This document shows positions 8,188 through 16,116 of a DNA stretch of 28,469 nt, piece after piece; positions within the stretch are counted from its first letter, which is position 1; each line of letters starts with the position of its first letter. The notes beneath the pieces were generated by a model, which saw only the letters and a list, made by a program, of their open reading frames with translations, made no database searches and had not been told where the DNA came from. The position numbers and the translations under genes were made by a program. Source of the DNA: JASFQI01 sp050115555. Its GTDB lineage: Bacteria; Desulfobacterota; DSM-4660; Desulfatiglandales; HGW-15. The stretch spans positions 1 through 28,469 of the forward strand of contig JASFQI010000017.1 in NCBI GenBank assembly GCA_050115555.1, given 5' to 3'.

Positions 8188-10002
8188 ATGAAAAGACTCC
8201 CCCGCAGGGGTTTTCGAAACGTGCAGGCCTTTCTGGAGGCCCTTCGCCGTGAAGGGGAGCTGAGCGTCGTTCACAGGCACGTATCCCCCATTCTTGAAGT
8301 CAGCAGGCTCACGGACGAGGAATCCAAGAGCCCCGGCGGTGGAAAAGCGCTGCTTTTCAAAAGCGTTGAAGGCTCTGCCTTCCCTGTGGCCACGAATCTC
8401 TTTGGCAGCATGAAGCGCATCACCATGGCCCTGGGCGTGGAACGCCTGGATGAACTCGGAGAGCGGGTCCAGGATCTCTTGAACCTGTCCCCGCCCAGGA
8501 ATCTTCACCAGGCCGTCCAGATGGTCCCCCTGGTCCTTTCCCTGGCCCGGTGCTTCCCGCGGCGGAGACGGACCCGTGCGGCGTGCCAGGAGGTGGTTCG
8601 TACGGGAGAGGATGTGGACCTGTCACGGCTGCCTGCGCTCCAGTGCTGGCCCAAGGACGGTGGCAGGTTTATCACGCTGCCCCTGGTGATCACGAAAAGC
8701 CTTGAAACCGGGCGTAGGAACATGGGCATGTACCGTATGCAGGTGTTCGATCGACGGACCACAGGCATGCACTGGCACGTGCACAAGGACGGGTCTCACG
8801 CCTATCAGGAATATGTGCAAGCAGGGAAACGCATGCCTGTGGCGGTGGCCGTGGGCGCGGATCCGGCCACCATGTACGCGGCCACAGCACCCCTGCCGCG
8901 GAATGTGGACGAGCTGATGCTGGCCGGGTTTCTGCGCAACCGTTCCGTTCCTCTCGTAAAGGCCGTGACCGTGGACCTGGAGGTACCGGCCGAGGCGGAG
9001 TTCATTCTGGAGGGGTATGTGGATCCGGGTGAGTGCCGCCGGGAGGGCCCGTTCGGGGACCACACCGGATACTACTCCCTGGCGGATGACTACCCAGTGT
9101 TCCACGCGACCGCTCTCACCCACCGACGCTCCCCGGTTTACTGCACAACGGTCGTGGGGCCTCCCCCCATGGAGGACTGCTACCTGGGACTGGCCACGGA
9201 GCGTCTTTTCCTTCCACTGCTTCAGGCCGCACACCCCGAAATTCAGGACTACTGGCTGCCGTGGGAAGGGGTGTTCCACAACCTCGTGATTGCGTCGATT
9301 CACAAGACCTACTCAGGACATGCCCAGAAGGTGATGCACGCGCTCTGGGGTCAGGGACAGATGAGCTTTGCCAAGGGAGTGGTGATCGTGGACCGCGACG
9401 TGCCTCTCCACGACCCTCGACGCCTCGTTGCAGAGCTGCTCGGGCGCTTTGACCCCCAATCCGACGTCACCCTGACCCAGGGGATCCTCGACGTCCTGGA
9501 CCATGCAGCACCGGCATCCGGGTTCGGCGCCAAGATCGGCATCGATCTGACCCGGCGCCTGCCCGAAGAGCCTCCCCGATTCGTTTTCCAGGCGGAAAAC
9601 GCAGCTATCCCCATGGAAGAGGTTGCGGAAGCCCTTCGAAAAAACGTTCCAGGTGTCATGGAGATTCGCAGCTACCCATCTGGCGGGGATTCAGCGTGGA
9701 CCGAGACAACCGGCCGGGTGGCCTTCCTTCGGGTGGAGCGGGATGAGACGAAGAACCGCACCTGGTATGCCGCGCGCATCCAGAATGTCCTTTCCCCGGA
9801 ACGGCGCCTCTTCCTGATCCTTTTTGACCGGGATACAGACCTCTCCCAGGCCTCCACGCTCGCCTGGAAGCTCTTGAACAACGTAGACCCTCAGCGGGAT
9901 ATTCAGTGGCACGGCCAATGCGTCATTGTGGACGCCTGCCGCAAGACCCCTTCAGACGGCCATCTCCGGGAGTGGCCGGAGGAGTTGTCGTTTCAACAGT
10001 AG
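8188..10002 (+). CDS. UbiD-family decarboxylase, probably for menaquinone synthesis
   Basis: This is a prenylated-FMN-dependent decarboxylase of aromatic or unsaturated acids. It is 604 aa, longer than E. coli UbiD (about 500) and like the long menaquinone-type UbiD proteins of epsilon- and deltaproteobacteria. Conserved pieces are the NMGMYRMQVF segment with Arg183, GADPATMYAATAPLP, and the EGPFGDHTGYYS segment with Glu286, both matching the Arg/Glu active-site set of the family. The prenyl-FMN is made by a UbiX-type enzyme, which is not in this window. It follows the UbiA domain by 85 bp in the same direction, the order expected if a prenylated aromatic acid is then decarboxylated (MqnP then MqnL in the futalosine route). 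The role in menaquinone is strongly suggested but not proven. Confidence 0.9.
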   Translation: MKRLPRRGFRNVQAFLEALRREGELSVVHRHVSPILEVSRLTDEESKSPGGGKALLFKSVEGSAFPVATNLFGSMKRITMALGVERLDELGERVQDLLNLSPPRNLHQAVQMVPLVLSLARCFPRRRRTRAACQEVVRTGEDVDLSRLPALQCWPKDGGRFITLPLVITKSLETGRRNMGMYRMQVFDRRTTGMHWHVHKDGSHAYQEYVQAGKRMPVAVAVGADPATMYAATAPLPRNVDELMLAGFLRNRSVPLVKAVTVDLEVPAEAEFILEGYVDPGECRREGPFGDHTGYYSLADDYPVFHATALTHRRSPVYCTTVVGPPPMEDCYLGLATERLFLPLLQAAHPEIQDYWLPWEGVFHNLVIASIHKTYSGHAQKVMHALWGQGQMSFAKGVVIVDRDVPLHDPRRLVAELLGRFDPQSDVTLTQGILDVLDHAAPASGFGAKIGIDLTRRLPEEPPRFVFQAENAAIPMEEVAEALRKNVPGVMEIRSYPSGGDSAWTETTGRVAFLRVERDETKNRTWYAARIQNVLSPERRLFLILFDRDTDLSQASTLAWKLLNNVDPQRDIQWHGQCVIVDACRKTPSDGHLREWPEELSFQQ

Positions 10003-10203
10003 CCTTTCAATCGTATAGATACATACGGCCTGCGTCTTGAAAACGCTTTGCTATCTTCTTCCCCGTCCTGCCTTTTGGAGGCCTTCGGAGAGGCACGGTT
10101 TCCTTTCTGCTTTTTTCGTGGACAATGCATTCGAAACGTCTACCATGTGCTTGAGAAAGCTTCTAAGTACATCGAAAAAGGGTCTTTTTCACGAGGGACT
10201 GCC

Positions 10204-11400
10204 ATGACGGAAAACAAGAAAAAGCAGGAGCTTTTCCAGGGTCGGAGTGAACGAGGTCCCGCTCTGGAGACCATCTCGGGTTCATCCGCGCTGGAATCGG
10301 GGAACGATGCTTCCACTTCGGGCAGCGGGTCTTTGTTCTTTCTGCTAGATGGAGCCGCCTCCCAGGCACCCGGGCTTGGTGACGAGTTGGACGCCCAGAA
10401 GCGTGTGGCTGCAGACCGGTCGCGCCCCCTCGAGCAGCGCCTCGAGGCCTTTGAGGACATCATGGAGTCCGAGGTGGGAGACACGCCGCTCTCCAGGGCT
10501 CGGAACATGGAACGCGAAATGGGGCTTCGACAGGTCTATCTCAAGTTCGAAGGCGGGAATCCCTCAGGGACGCAGAAGGACCGCATTGCTTTTGCCCAGT
10601 CCATGGATGCGCTTCGGCGAGGGTTTGACGCCATCACCCTGGCCACATGCGGAAACTACGGGGCAGCCATCGGACTGGCCGCGTCCATGGCCGGGCTGGA
10701 CTGCCTGGTATACATCCCGGAGACGTACCGCACCAAGCGCATTCAGGAAATGGAAACTGCCGGCGCCCGTATCATCCGGGTGCCCGGAGATTACGAGGCC
10801 GCGGTGGAGGCTTCGAGGGAGAGGGCGGCCAGGGACGAGATGTACGATGCAAATCCAGGGGGCGCCAACACCCTGTTACAGCTTCGTGCTTACGGGGAGA
10901 TCGCTTACGAGATTTACGATGAGCTGCGCGACGCACCGGCCGCCGTAGCGGTTCCCGTGTCCAACGGGACCACCCTGGCCGGAGTGTACCGTGGCTTCCT
11001 GAGCCTCTACCGCCGGGGAAAGACGTCCCACATGCCCCGCATTGTCGGGGGCTCCTCCTTCGGGAAAAACCCGGTGATCCGGGCGTTCCTGAAGAATCGT
11101 CCCTGCTGTGAAGACCTCGAGCCGGCGCGCATTCGAGAGACGTCGGTGAACGAGCCCCTGATCAACTGGCACTCCATCGACGGGGACCACGCCCTGGAGG
11201 CCATACGGAACACCGGGGGCTGGGCCGCCGATGCGAGCGACAAGGCCATGCTCACCTATGCGCGCCTGCTCCGGGAGCGTGAGGGTCTGAGCGTATTGCC
11301 CGCATCCACCGCCGGGCTCATCGTGCTCATTGAGAGGCATCGCAGGGAGCCGCTCCCTGGTGACCGCTACGTGGTCATATTGACGGGGAGAAGAGCATGA
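10204..11400 (+). CDS. Threonine-synthase-like PLP enzyme (fold type II)
   Basis: The protein is 398 aa. After an N-terminal extension of about 85 residues, the catalytic part shows GDTPLSRARNMEREMG, the PLP lysine in GTQKDRIAF (Lys125), the phosphate/substrate loop ATCGNYGAAIGLAASMAGL, PVSNGTTLAGVYRGF, and a C-terminal LPASTAGL. These are marks of the threonine synthase/cysteate synthase/threonine dehydratase group. The start at 10204 has a GAGGGA ribosome site; the frame is open upstream without one. The stop overlaps the DUF1611 gene by 4 bp, so it belongs to the glutamate-epimer block. The substrate cannot be read from sequence; a plain thrC role is less likely because of its company. The preceding spacer (10003-10203) holds no clear promoter. 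Confidence 0.8.
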   Translation: MTENKKKQELFQGRSERGPALETISGSSALESGNDASTSGSGSLFFLLDGAASQAPGLGDELDAQKRVAADRSRPLEQRLEAFEDIMESEVGDTPLSRARNMEREMGLRQVYLKFEGGNPSGTQKDRIAFAQSMDALRRGFDAITLATCGNYGAAIGLAASMAGLDCLVYIPETYRTKRIQEMETAGARIIRVPGDYEAAVEASRERAARDEMYDANPGGANTLLQLRAYGEIAYEIYDELRDAPAAVAVPVSNGTTLAGVYRGFLSLYRRGKTSHMPRIVGGSSFGKNPVIRAFLKNRPCCEDLEPARIRETSVNEPLINWHSIDGDHALEAIRNTGGWAADASDKAMLTYARLLREREGLSVLPASTAGLIVLIERHRREPLPGDRYVVILTGRRA

Positions 11401-12506
11401 TGGAGAACTTGCCCGAAGGGAATGCCGTGGTGTACTGCGAAGGCGCCTTCAACACCACAAACGGGAAGACGGCCCACGGTCTGGTGCGTTTCACGCGCCG
11501 CTATCGCGTGCTCTCCGTGGTGGACTCGCGGTATGCGGGAAAGGACGCCGGCGAGATTCTGGACGGGCGATCCAGCGACATCCCGGTGTACCGAAGCCTT
11601 CATGACGCGGTGCAGGCTTCTGGCACGGGAGAAGACCATGCGACCCACCTCGTGGTAGGCATCGCCCCGGACGGAGGTCGTCTGAAACCGGCTACACGGA
11701 GGGATGTGCTCGATGCCCTGGATCTCGGGCTTCATGTGGACGCAGGTCTTCACGATTTCCTTTCCGAGGACCCCGAGGTCGTCCAACGCGCGGCCGAGCA
11801 TCACCTTCAGGTCCGGGACGTACGAAAACCCCCGCCCCGAAACGCCTTGCACTTTTTCAGCGGAAGAATCGAGGAGGTGAGCGCCTTCCGGGTGGCGGTC
11901 CTCGGCACGGACTCGGCCGTGGGCAAGCGAACCACGGCCTGGCTCCTGCGCGATGGGCTCGAGCGTAAGGGCCTCCGGTCGGAGCTCGTGGGAACGGGTC
12001 AGACCGCCTGGATGCAGGGTGTGCGATTCGGCGTGATCCTGGATACCCTGGTCAACGATTTTGTGGCGGGCGAGATCGAGCACGCGGTCTGGTCGGCCTG
12101 GAAGGAGGGAGAGGCCGAGGCGATCGTGATTGAAGGGCAGGGCAGCCTCATGAACCCGGCCTATCCCGGGGGATTCGAGATCCTCGCAGCTGGCCGTCCG
12201 GACGCGGTGGTGCTCCAGCACGCACCGGCCCGAAAGGAGTACGACGGGTTCCCCGGATATCCGCTCCATCCGCTGCCCCTCCAGATCCAGGCCGTGGAGC
12301 TCCTTTCCGAAAAACCCGTGGCCGCCGTGGCCGTGAATCATGAAAACCTGGAAGCTCACGAGGTCGATGCCGCGTGCCGCGAGATCTACGAAACCACGGG
12401 CCTGCCGGCCTGCGACGTATTGCGGCACGGACCCGGGGCGCTGCTCGAGGGCCTTGCGCCGTATCTGGAGCGATGGCGGAGGGAACGCCGTGGCAAACAA
12501 TCGTGA
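11397..12506 (+). CDS. DUF1611 family protein, DgcN-like
   Basis: The protein is 369 aa, the usual DUF1611 length (N-terminal Rossmann-like domain plus C-terminal P-loop domain). A P-loop-like GTDSAVGKRTT starts at Gly170. The segments GTGQTAWMQGVRFGVILD and VIEGQGSLMNPAYPGG are family hallmarks. DUF1611 includes DgcN, described in marine bacteria as acting with the epimerase DgcA in turning D-glutamate into L-glutamate through an N-acyl intermediate. A DgcA-like enolase-superfamily gene lies one gene downstream, so the same pairing exists here. It is coupled to the PLP gene upstream (ATGA) and overlaps the next gene by 17 bp. The exact reaction here is inferred from the pairing. Confidence 0.85.
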   Translation: MMENLPEGNAVVYCEGAFNTTNGKTAHGLVRFTRRYRVLSVVDSRYAGKDAGEILDGRSSDIPVYRSLHDAVQASGTGEDHATHLVVGIAPDGGRLKPATRRDVLDALDLGLHVDAGLHDFLSEDPEVVQRAAEHHLQVRDVRKPPPRNALHFFSGRIEEVSAFRVAVLGTDSAVGKRTTAWLLRDGLERKGLRSELVGTGQTAWMQGVRFGVILDTLVNDFVAGEIEHAVWSAWKEGEAEAIVIEGQGSLMNPAYPGGFEILAAGRPDAVVLQHAPARKEYDGFPGYPLHPLPLQIQAVELLSEKPVAAVAVNHENLEAHEVDAACREIYETTGLPACDVLRHGPGALLEGLAPYLERWRRERRGKQS

Positions 12507-14892
12507 AAATCGCCCGGATTCCGAAGAGACGGAGACTCAAGACGGACTCGAGGCTCTTCGCGTGTTCCGTCGTCTTGAGGTGGGCCCCGTTGTTCTGGAG
12601 CCGCGACGGATCAAGGCCCGTTATGCCGTGGTGCGTCTGGATGGATCCGGGGATGAAACGGAGTTGATCTACCGATGGGACGAAGATGTATTCTCGCCGG
12701 GAGAGCCGGATTCATTGAACTTGGCGGCCATGGTTTCCGCACAGGTCGCCTTGAATTACGGGCTCTTTTGTGACGAAATCCGCTTTTTCGGGATGTTCGA
12801 TGCTGCGGATCGGAAGTTCCTGGAAGGGGCAGCGCGGAACACGGCCCGGGAGATCTACGTCAACAAGTTCCTCCGGCCGAACCCCTTTCTGACCGGACCG
12901 GCTGCTGAGCTCCCTGTGATTCGCAAAAGGGACTACCATCGGGCAACACTCGTGTTCGACGGGGACGAGAAAAATCGCGATCAGGGGACGGATCAACGTG
13001 CGAAGGGGGGCTGGCAGACGAGCCCGGAGCGCTATGCTGTGCTGTCGAGCGGGGGCAAGGACAGCCTTTTGAGCTTCGGCCTCCTTCGCGAGCTGGGGCA
13101 CGAGGTTCATCCCGTGTTCGTAAACGAGTCCGGCCGGCACTGGTTCACCGCGCTCAACGCGTTTCGCCATTTTCGTGATCACGTCCCTGAGACGGCGCGG
13201 GTCTGGACGAATGCGGACCGTGTGTTCAGCTGGATGCTCAGACAGCTCCCATTTATTCGGTCGGATTCCGGACGTCTCCGGTCTGATGACTATCCTGTGA
13301 GGCTCTGGACCGTGGCCGTTTTCCTTTTCGGCATCCTGCCCGTGGTACGAGCCAGGGGCATCGGACGTATTGTGGTGGGAGACGAGTACGACACCACCCG
13401 CAGGGTCATGTTTCAGGGCATTCGCCACTTTGACGGACTCTACGACCAGAGCCGTTACTTTGACGAGTCCCTCACACGCTATTTCCAGAAAAAATCCTGG
13501 AATCTTACCCAATTTTCCATTCTGCGCCCCTTGTCCGAGCTCCTGATCGAACGGATGCTCGCAGAACGTTACCCGGAGCTTCTGCAGCTCCAGGTCTCCT
13601 GCCATGCCGCACACAAGGACGAAAACGCGATTCGCCCGTGCGGCCGGTGCGAGAAGTGTCGAAGGATCGTGGGCATGCTCCTGGCTGTGGGCGCGGACCC
13701 CGGGAAATGCGGGTATGACGAATCCCGTGTTCGAACCTGCCTGGAGGACCTTGTAAAAAGAGGGTTGCACCAGGAGAAGCCTGAGACGGCGGAGCTTGGA
13801 TACCTTCTGAAATCCAAAGACCTTATCCAAACCGACAGGATCGGAAGCGTACGCATACGAGAATGTCCAGAGGTCCTGAGCGTGCGCTACGACCCGGAGA
13901 GATCCCCTCAGGAGGCACTGCCCATGGACCTCCGGGAGCCTTTGTTTTCCATCTGGCGGCCGTATGTACAGGGGGGAATGTACCGAAGCGGACGAGAATG
14001 GATTGCGTTCGACCCTGTTGCAGACGAGTCCTTCAGGCGTCCCTATCGTTTTGAAAAACCGAGCTCCAAAAGGAGCGGCCAGACCGATAAAAATACCAGG
14101 CGGGCTCCTGCCCGGATATTTCAGCTCGGGGACCTGACCTGGCCCGAGGCCGAGGTCCGGTTTCGCGAAGTGGATGTGGCGCTCCTTCCCGTAGGGGCGG
14201 TAGAGCAACACGGCCCGCACCTTTCTCTGGACACGGATGCGTTCGATGCCGACTACCTGGCCCGTGCCGTAGCCCGGGCGTGCACGGACCCGAAACCGCT
14301 GGTGCTCCCCCTGGTTCCGTACGGGGTTTCCTATCACCACGCGGACTTCCCGGGAACCATCGACATCACCCCGGAGACGCTTTCCCAGATCACCTATGAC
14401 ATCGGCATGGCCGCGGCCCGGAACGGAGTGACCAAGTTCGTGATTATCAACGGGCACGGTGGGAACGGACCGGCCCTTCATTTTGCCGCGCAGAAAATCA
14501 ACCGGGATGCCCATATCTTCACCTGCGTAGACACCGGGGAGACGAGTGATCCGGACGTCAATGCACTTGCCGAGACCCCGAACGACGTGCATGCCGGGGA
14601 AATCGAGACGAGCACCGCGCTCGCGGTGCGGCCTGAAGGGGTCCACATGGAACGCGCGAGCCGTTTTGTGCCCGAGTTTTCGAGCCGGTACCTGGACTTC
14701 ACCTCCAAGCGAAGCGTGGAATGGTACGCCCACACGTCCAAGATATCCATCAGCGGGGTGATGGGAGACCCGACACGTGCCACTCGGGAGAAGGGCGAGC
14801 GCATGTGGGAACTGATGATACGGCACCTTGTCTCCTTTGTGGAAGACCTCAAGCGGTTGAGCCTCGACGAGATCTACCAGAAGAGGTACTGA
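12490..14892 (+). CDS. MurL-type glutamate epimerase fused to a creatininase-family amidohydrolase
   Basis: This is an 800-aa two-domain protein. Residues ~15-510 match MurL, the ATP-using enzyme that turns the terminal L-Glu of UDP-MurNAc-L-Ala-L-Glu into D-Glu: SGGKDS P-loop at 187-192, VNESGRHWFTALNAFRHF, VGDEYDTTRR, and a Cys cluster (SCHAAH...CGRCEKCRR). A Lys/Arg/Ser-rich linker (~520-540) leads to a creatininase-family domain (~543-800) with metal ligands in AVEQHGPH (Glu572, His574), the following LSLDTD, NGHGGNG and HAGEIETS. Creatininase-family enzymes hydrolyse small amides or peptides. The start is GTG at 12490, with GGAGGG 6 nt upstream; upstream in-frame ATG codons lie deep inside the previous gene. 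It overlaps DUF1611 by 17 bp. MurL is usually reported as a single-domain protein beside MurD2; no MurD2 is seen here. Confidence 0.85.
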   Translation: MANNRENRPDSEETETQDGLEALRVFRRLEVGPVVLEPRRIKARYAVVRLDGSGDETELIYRWDEDVFSPGEPDSLNLAAMVSAQVALNYGLFCDEIRFFGMFDAADRKFLEGAARNTAREIYVNKFLRPNPFLTGPAAELPVIRKRDYHRATLVFDGDEKNRDQGTDQRAKGGWQTSPERYAVLSSGGKDSLLSFGLLRELGHEVHPVFVNESGRHWFTALNAFRHFRDHVPETARVWTNADRVFSWMLRQLPFIRSDSGRLRSDDYPVRLWTVAVFLFGILPVVRARGIGRIVVGDEYDTTRRVMFQGIRHFDGLYDQSRYFDESLTRYFQKKSWNLTQFSILRPLSELLIERMLAERYPELLQLQVSCHAAHKDENAIRPCGRCEKCRRIVGMLLAVGADPGKCGYDESRVRTCLEDLVKRGLHQEKPETAELGYLLKSKDLIQTDRIGSVRIRECPEVLSVRYDPERSPQEALPMDLREPLFSIWRPYVQGGMYRSGREWIAFDPVADESFRRPYRFEKPSSKRSGQTDKNTRRAPARIFQLGDLTWPEAEVRFREVDVALLPVGAVEQHGPHLSLDTDAFDADYLARAVARACTDPKPLVLPLVPYGVSYHHADFPGTIDITPETLSQITYDIGMAAARNGVTKFVIINGHGGNGPALHFAAQKINRDAHIFTCVDTGETSDPDVNALAETPNDVHAGEIETSTALAVRPEGVHMERASRFVPEFSSRYLDFTSKRSVEWYAHTSKISISGVMGDPTRATREKGERMWELMIRHLVSFVEDLKRLSLDEIYQKRY

Positions 14893-14896
14893 TGCC

Positions 14897-15964
14897 ATGC
14901 GAATACGTGGAATAAAGGCCTGGGCCGTGCGAATGCGCCTCTCAGAGCCCTACACCATCGCGTATGAGACGATTCGATCCGCGGGCAACGTGTTCATTCG
15001 CCTGGACACGGGGAGAGGCCCGGCGGGATTCGGATGCGCCGCTCCGGACCAGGCCGTGACCGGGGAGACGGTGGAAGGGACCCTTAGTGCGATGCATGAC
15101 ATCGTGGCTCCGTCGCTTCAGGGATCGGATCCCCTGCGTATGGCACGAATCCTGGAACGCCTCCGGAAAGCCCTCCAGGAAAAGCCCTCGGCTCTCGCTG
15201 CGGTGGACATGGCCTTGTACGACCTCCTGGGAAAGGCGGCCGGCCTGCCGCTATGGAAAATCCTCGGCGGTTACCGCGACAGGATTCGTACGAGCGTCAC
15301 AATCGGCATCCTGCCTGTCCGGGAAACCCTGGACCAGGCGCGCGAACGGGTGAGGGAAGGATTTCAGGCTCTCAAGATCAAGGGAGGGCTGGATGTGGAT
15401 TCCGACGTGGAACGGGTCGTGCGCGTCCGGGAGGCCGTGGGAAAACGCGTAGAGCTCCGGTTCGATGCGAATCAGGGGTTCTCCGTGGAAGGAACACAAC
15501 GGTTCGTCCGAGAGACGCGGGGAGCCAACCTGGAGTTGATCGAGCAGCCCACGCCTCGAGGAGAACCCGCCCTGCTGGGACGCGTCACCCGGAGCGTAGC
15601 CATCCCCGTGATGGCGGATGAGAGCCTCCTGAGCCTGCGGGATGCATTTCGCATTGCAAGGCGGGGGCTGGCCGACATGGTGAACGTCAAGCTCATGAAG
15701 GTCGGAGGGATCTCCGAGGCCCTACAGATCAATGCCGTGGCTCGTTCCGCCGGCCTCGAGGTCATGGTAGGGTGCATGGACGAAGCGGCTCTGGCTATTG
15801 CAGCAGGCCTTCATTTCGCCCTTGCCCGGGGCAATGTACGGTACGCGGACCTGGACGGGCACCTGGATCTCCTGGACGACCCCTCGGCCGGCGCCGTGGT
15901 CCTGAAAAACGGCACCCTGTTCCCCCGATCCGACCCTGGGCTCGGGTTCGACATAGCGGCTTGA
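14897..15964 (+). CDS. Dipeptide epimerase of the enolase superfamily (L-Ala-D/L-Glu epimerase or DgcA-like)
   Basis: The protein is 355 aa, normal for muconate-lactonizing/AE-epimerase proteins. The acid-base lysines are Lys160/Lys162 (LKIKGG) and Lys265 (NVKLMKVGGI). Metal ligands are Asp190 (RFDANQG), Glu216 (LIEQPTP) and Asp241 (MADESL). This two-lysine layout is that of 1,1-proton-transfer epimerases acting on L-Ala-D/L-Glu or N-acyl-Glu, not of dehydratases. It starts 4 bp after the MurL-creatininase stop. With DUF1611 it forms a DgcN/DgcA-like pair. Which substrate is used (L-Ala-D-Glu from murein recycling or an N-acyl-glutamate) is not decided by sequence. Confidence 0.9.
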   Translation: MRIRGIKAWAVRMRLSEPYTIAYETIRSAGNVFIRLDTGRGPAGFGCAAPDQAVTGETVEGTLSAMHDIVAPSLQGSDPLRMARILERLRKALQEKPSALAAVDMALYDLLGKAAGLPLWKILGGYRDRIRTSVTIGILPVRETLDQARERVREGFQALKIKGGLDVDSDVERVVRVREAVGKRVELRFDANQGFSVEGTQRFVRETRGANLELIEQPTPRGEPALLGRVTRSVAIPVMADESLLSLRDAFRIARRGLADMVNVKLMKVGGISEALQINAVARSAGLEVMVGCMDEAALAIAAGLHFALARGNVRYADLDGHLDLLDDPSAGAVVLKNGTLFPRSDPGLGFDIAA

Positions 15965-15995
15965 GAAAGGGCAGATCCACACCGCGGAGGTCTGG

Positions 15996-16050
15996 TTTGA
16001 AAATGCTTCGCCCGCGCATTCCTCAAAGCTTGCTGCAGGGAGATTTAAAT
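15996..16050 (+). repeat. Copy of the ~50-bp dispersed intergenic repeat
   Basis: The sequence TTTGAAAATGCTTCG...CGCATTCCTCAAAGCTTGC...GGGAGATTTAAAT matches the copies at 21267, 21936 and 25824 almost base for base. It starts about 30 bp after the epimerase stop and ends about 65 bp before the radical SAM gene. The short ends TTTGAA/TTTAAA and the AAGCTT core are weakly palindromic. Confidence 0.8.
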
Positions 16051-16116
16051 CGAGCGGTTCCCGGACCTTGTGCCGTTGCATTGAGAAGAGAGTGAAACGC
16101 AAATGGAAGGACCTGT

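Noticed and set aside
11367..12500. A 377-codon open frame on the minus strand
   Set aside because: It is antisense to the DUF1611 gene, with no ribosome site and no family resemblance.
12712..14898. A 728-codon open frame on the minus strand
   Set aside because: It lies opposite the MurL-creatininase gene, whose plus-strand protein has clear catalytic motifs. The minus-strand product is rich in Arg, His, Gly and Pro with no recognisable domain, as expected for an antisense shadow in GC-rich DNA.
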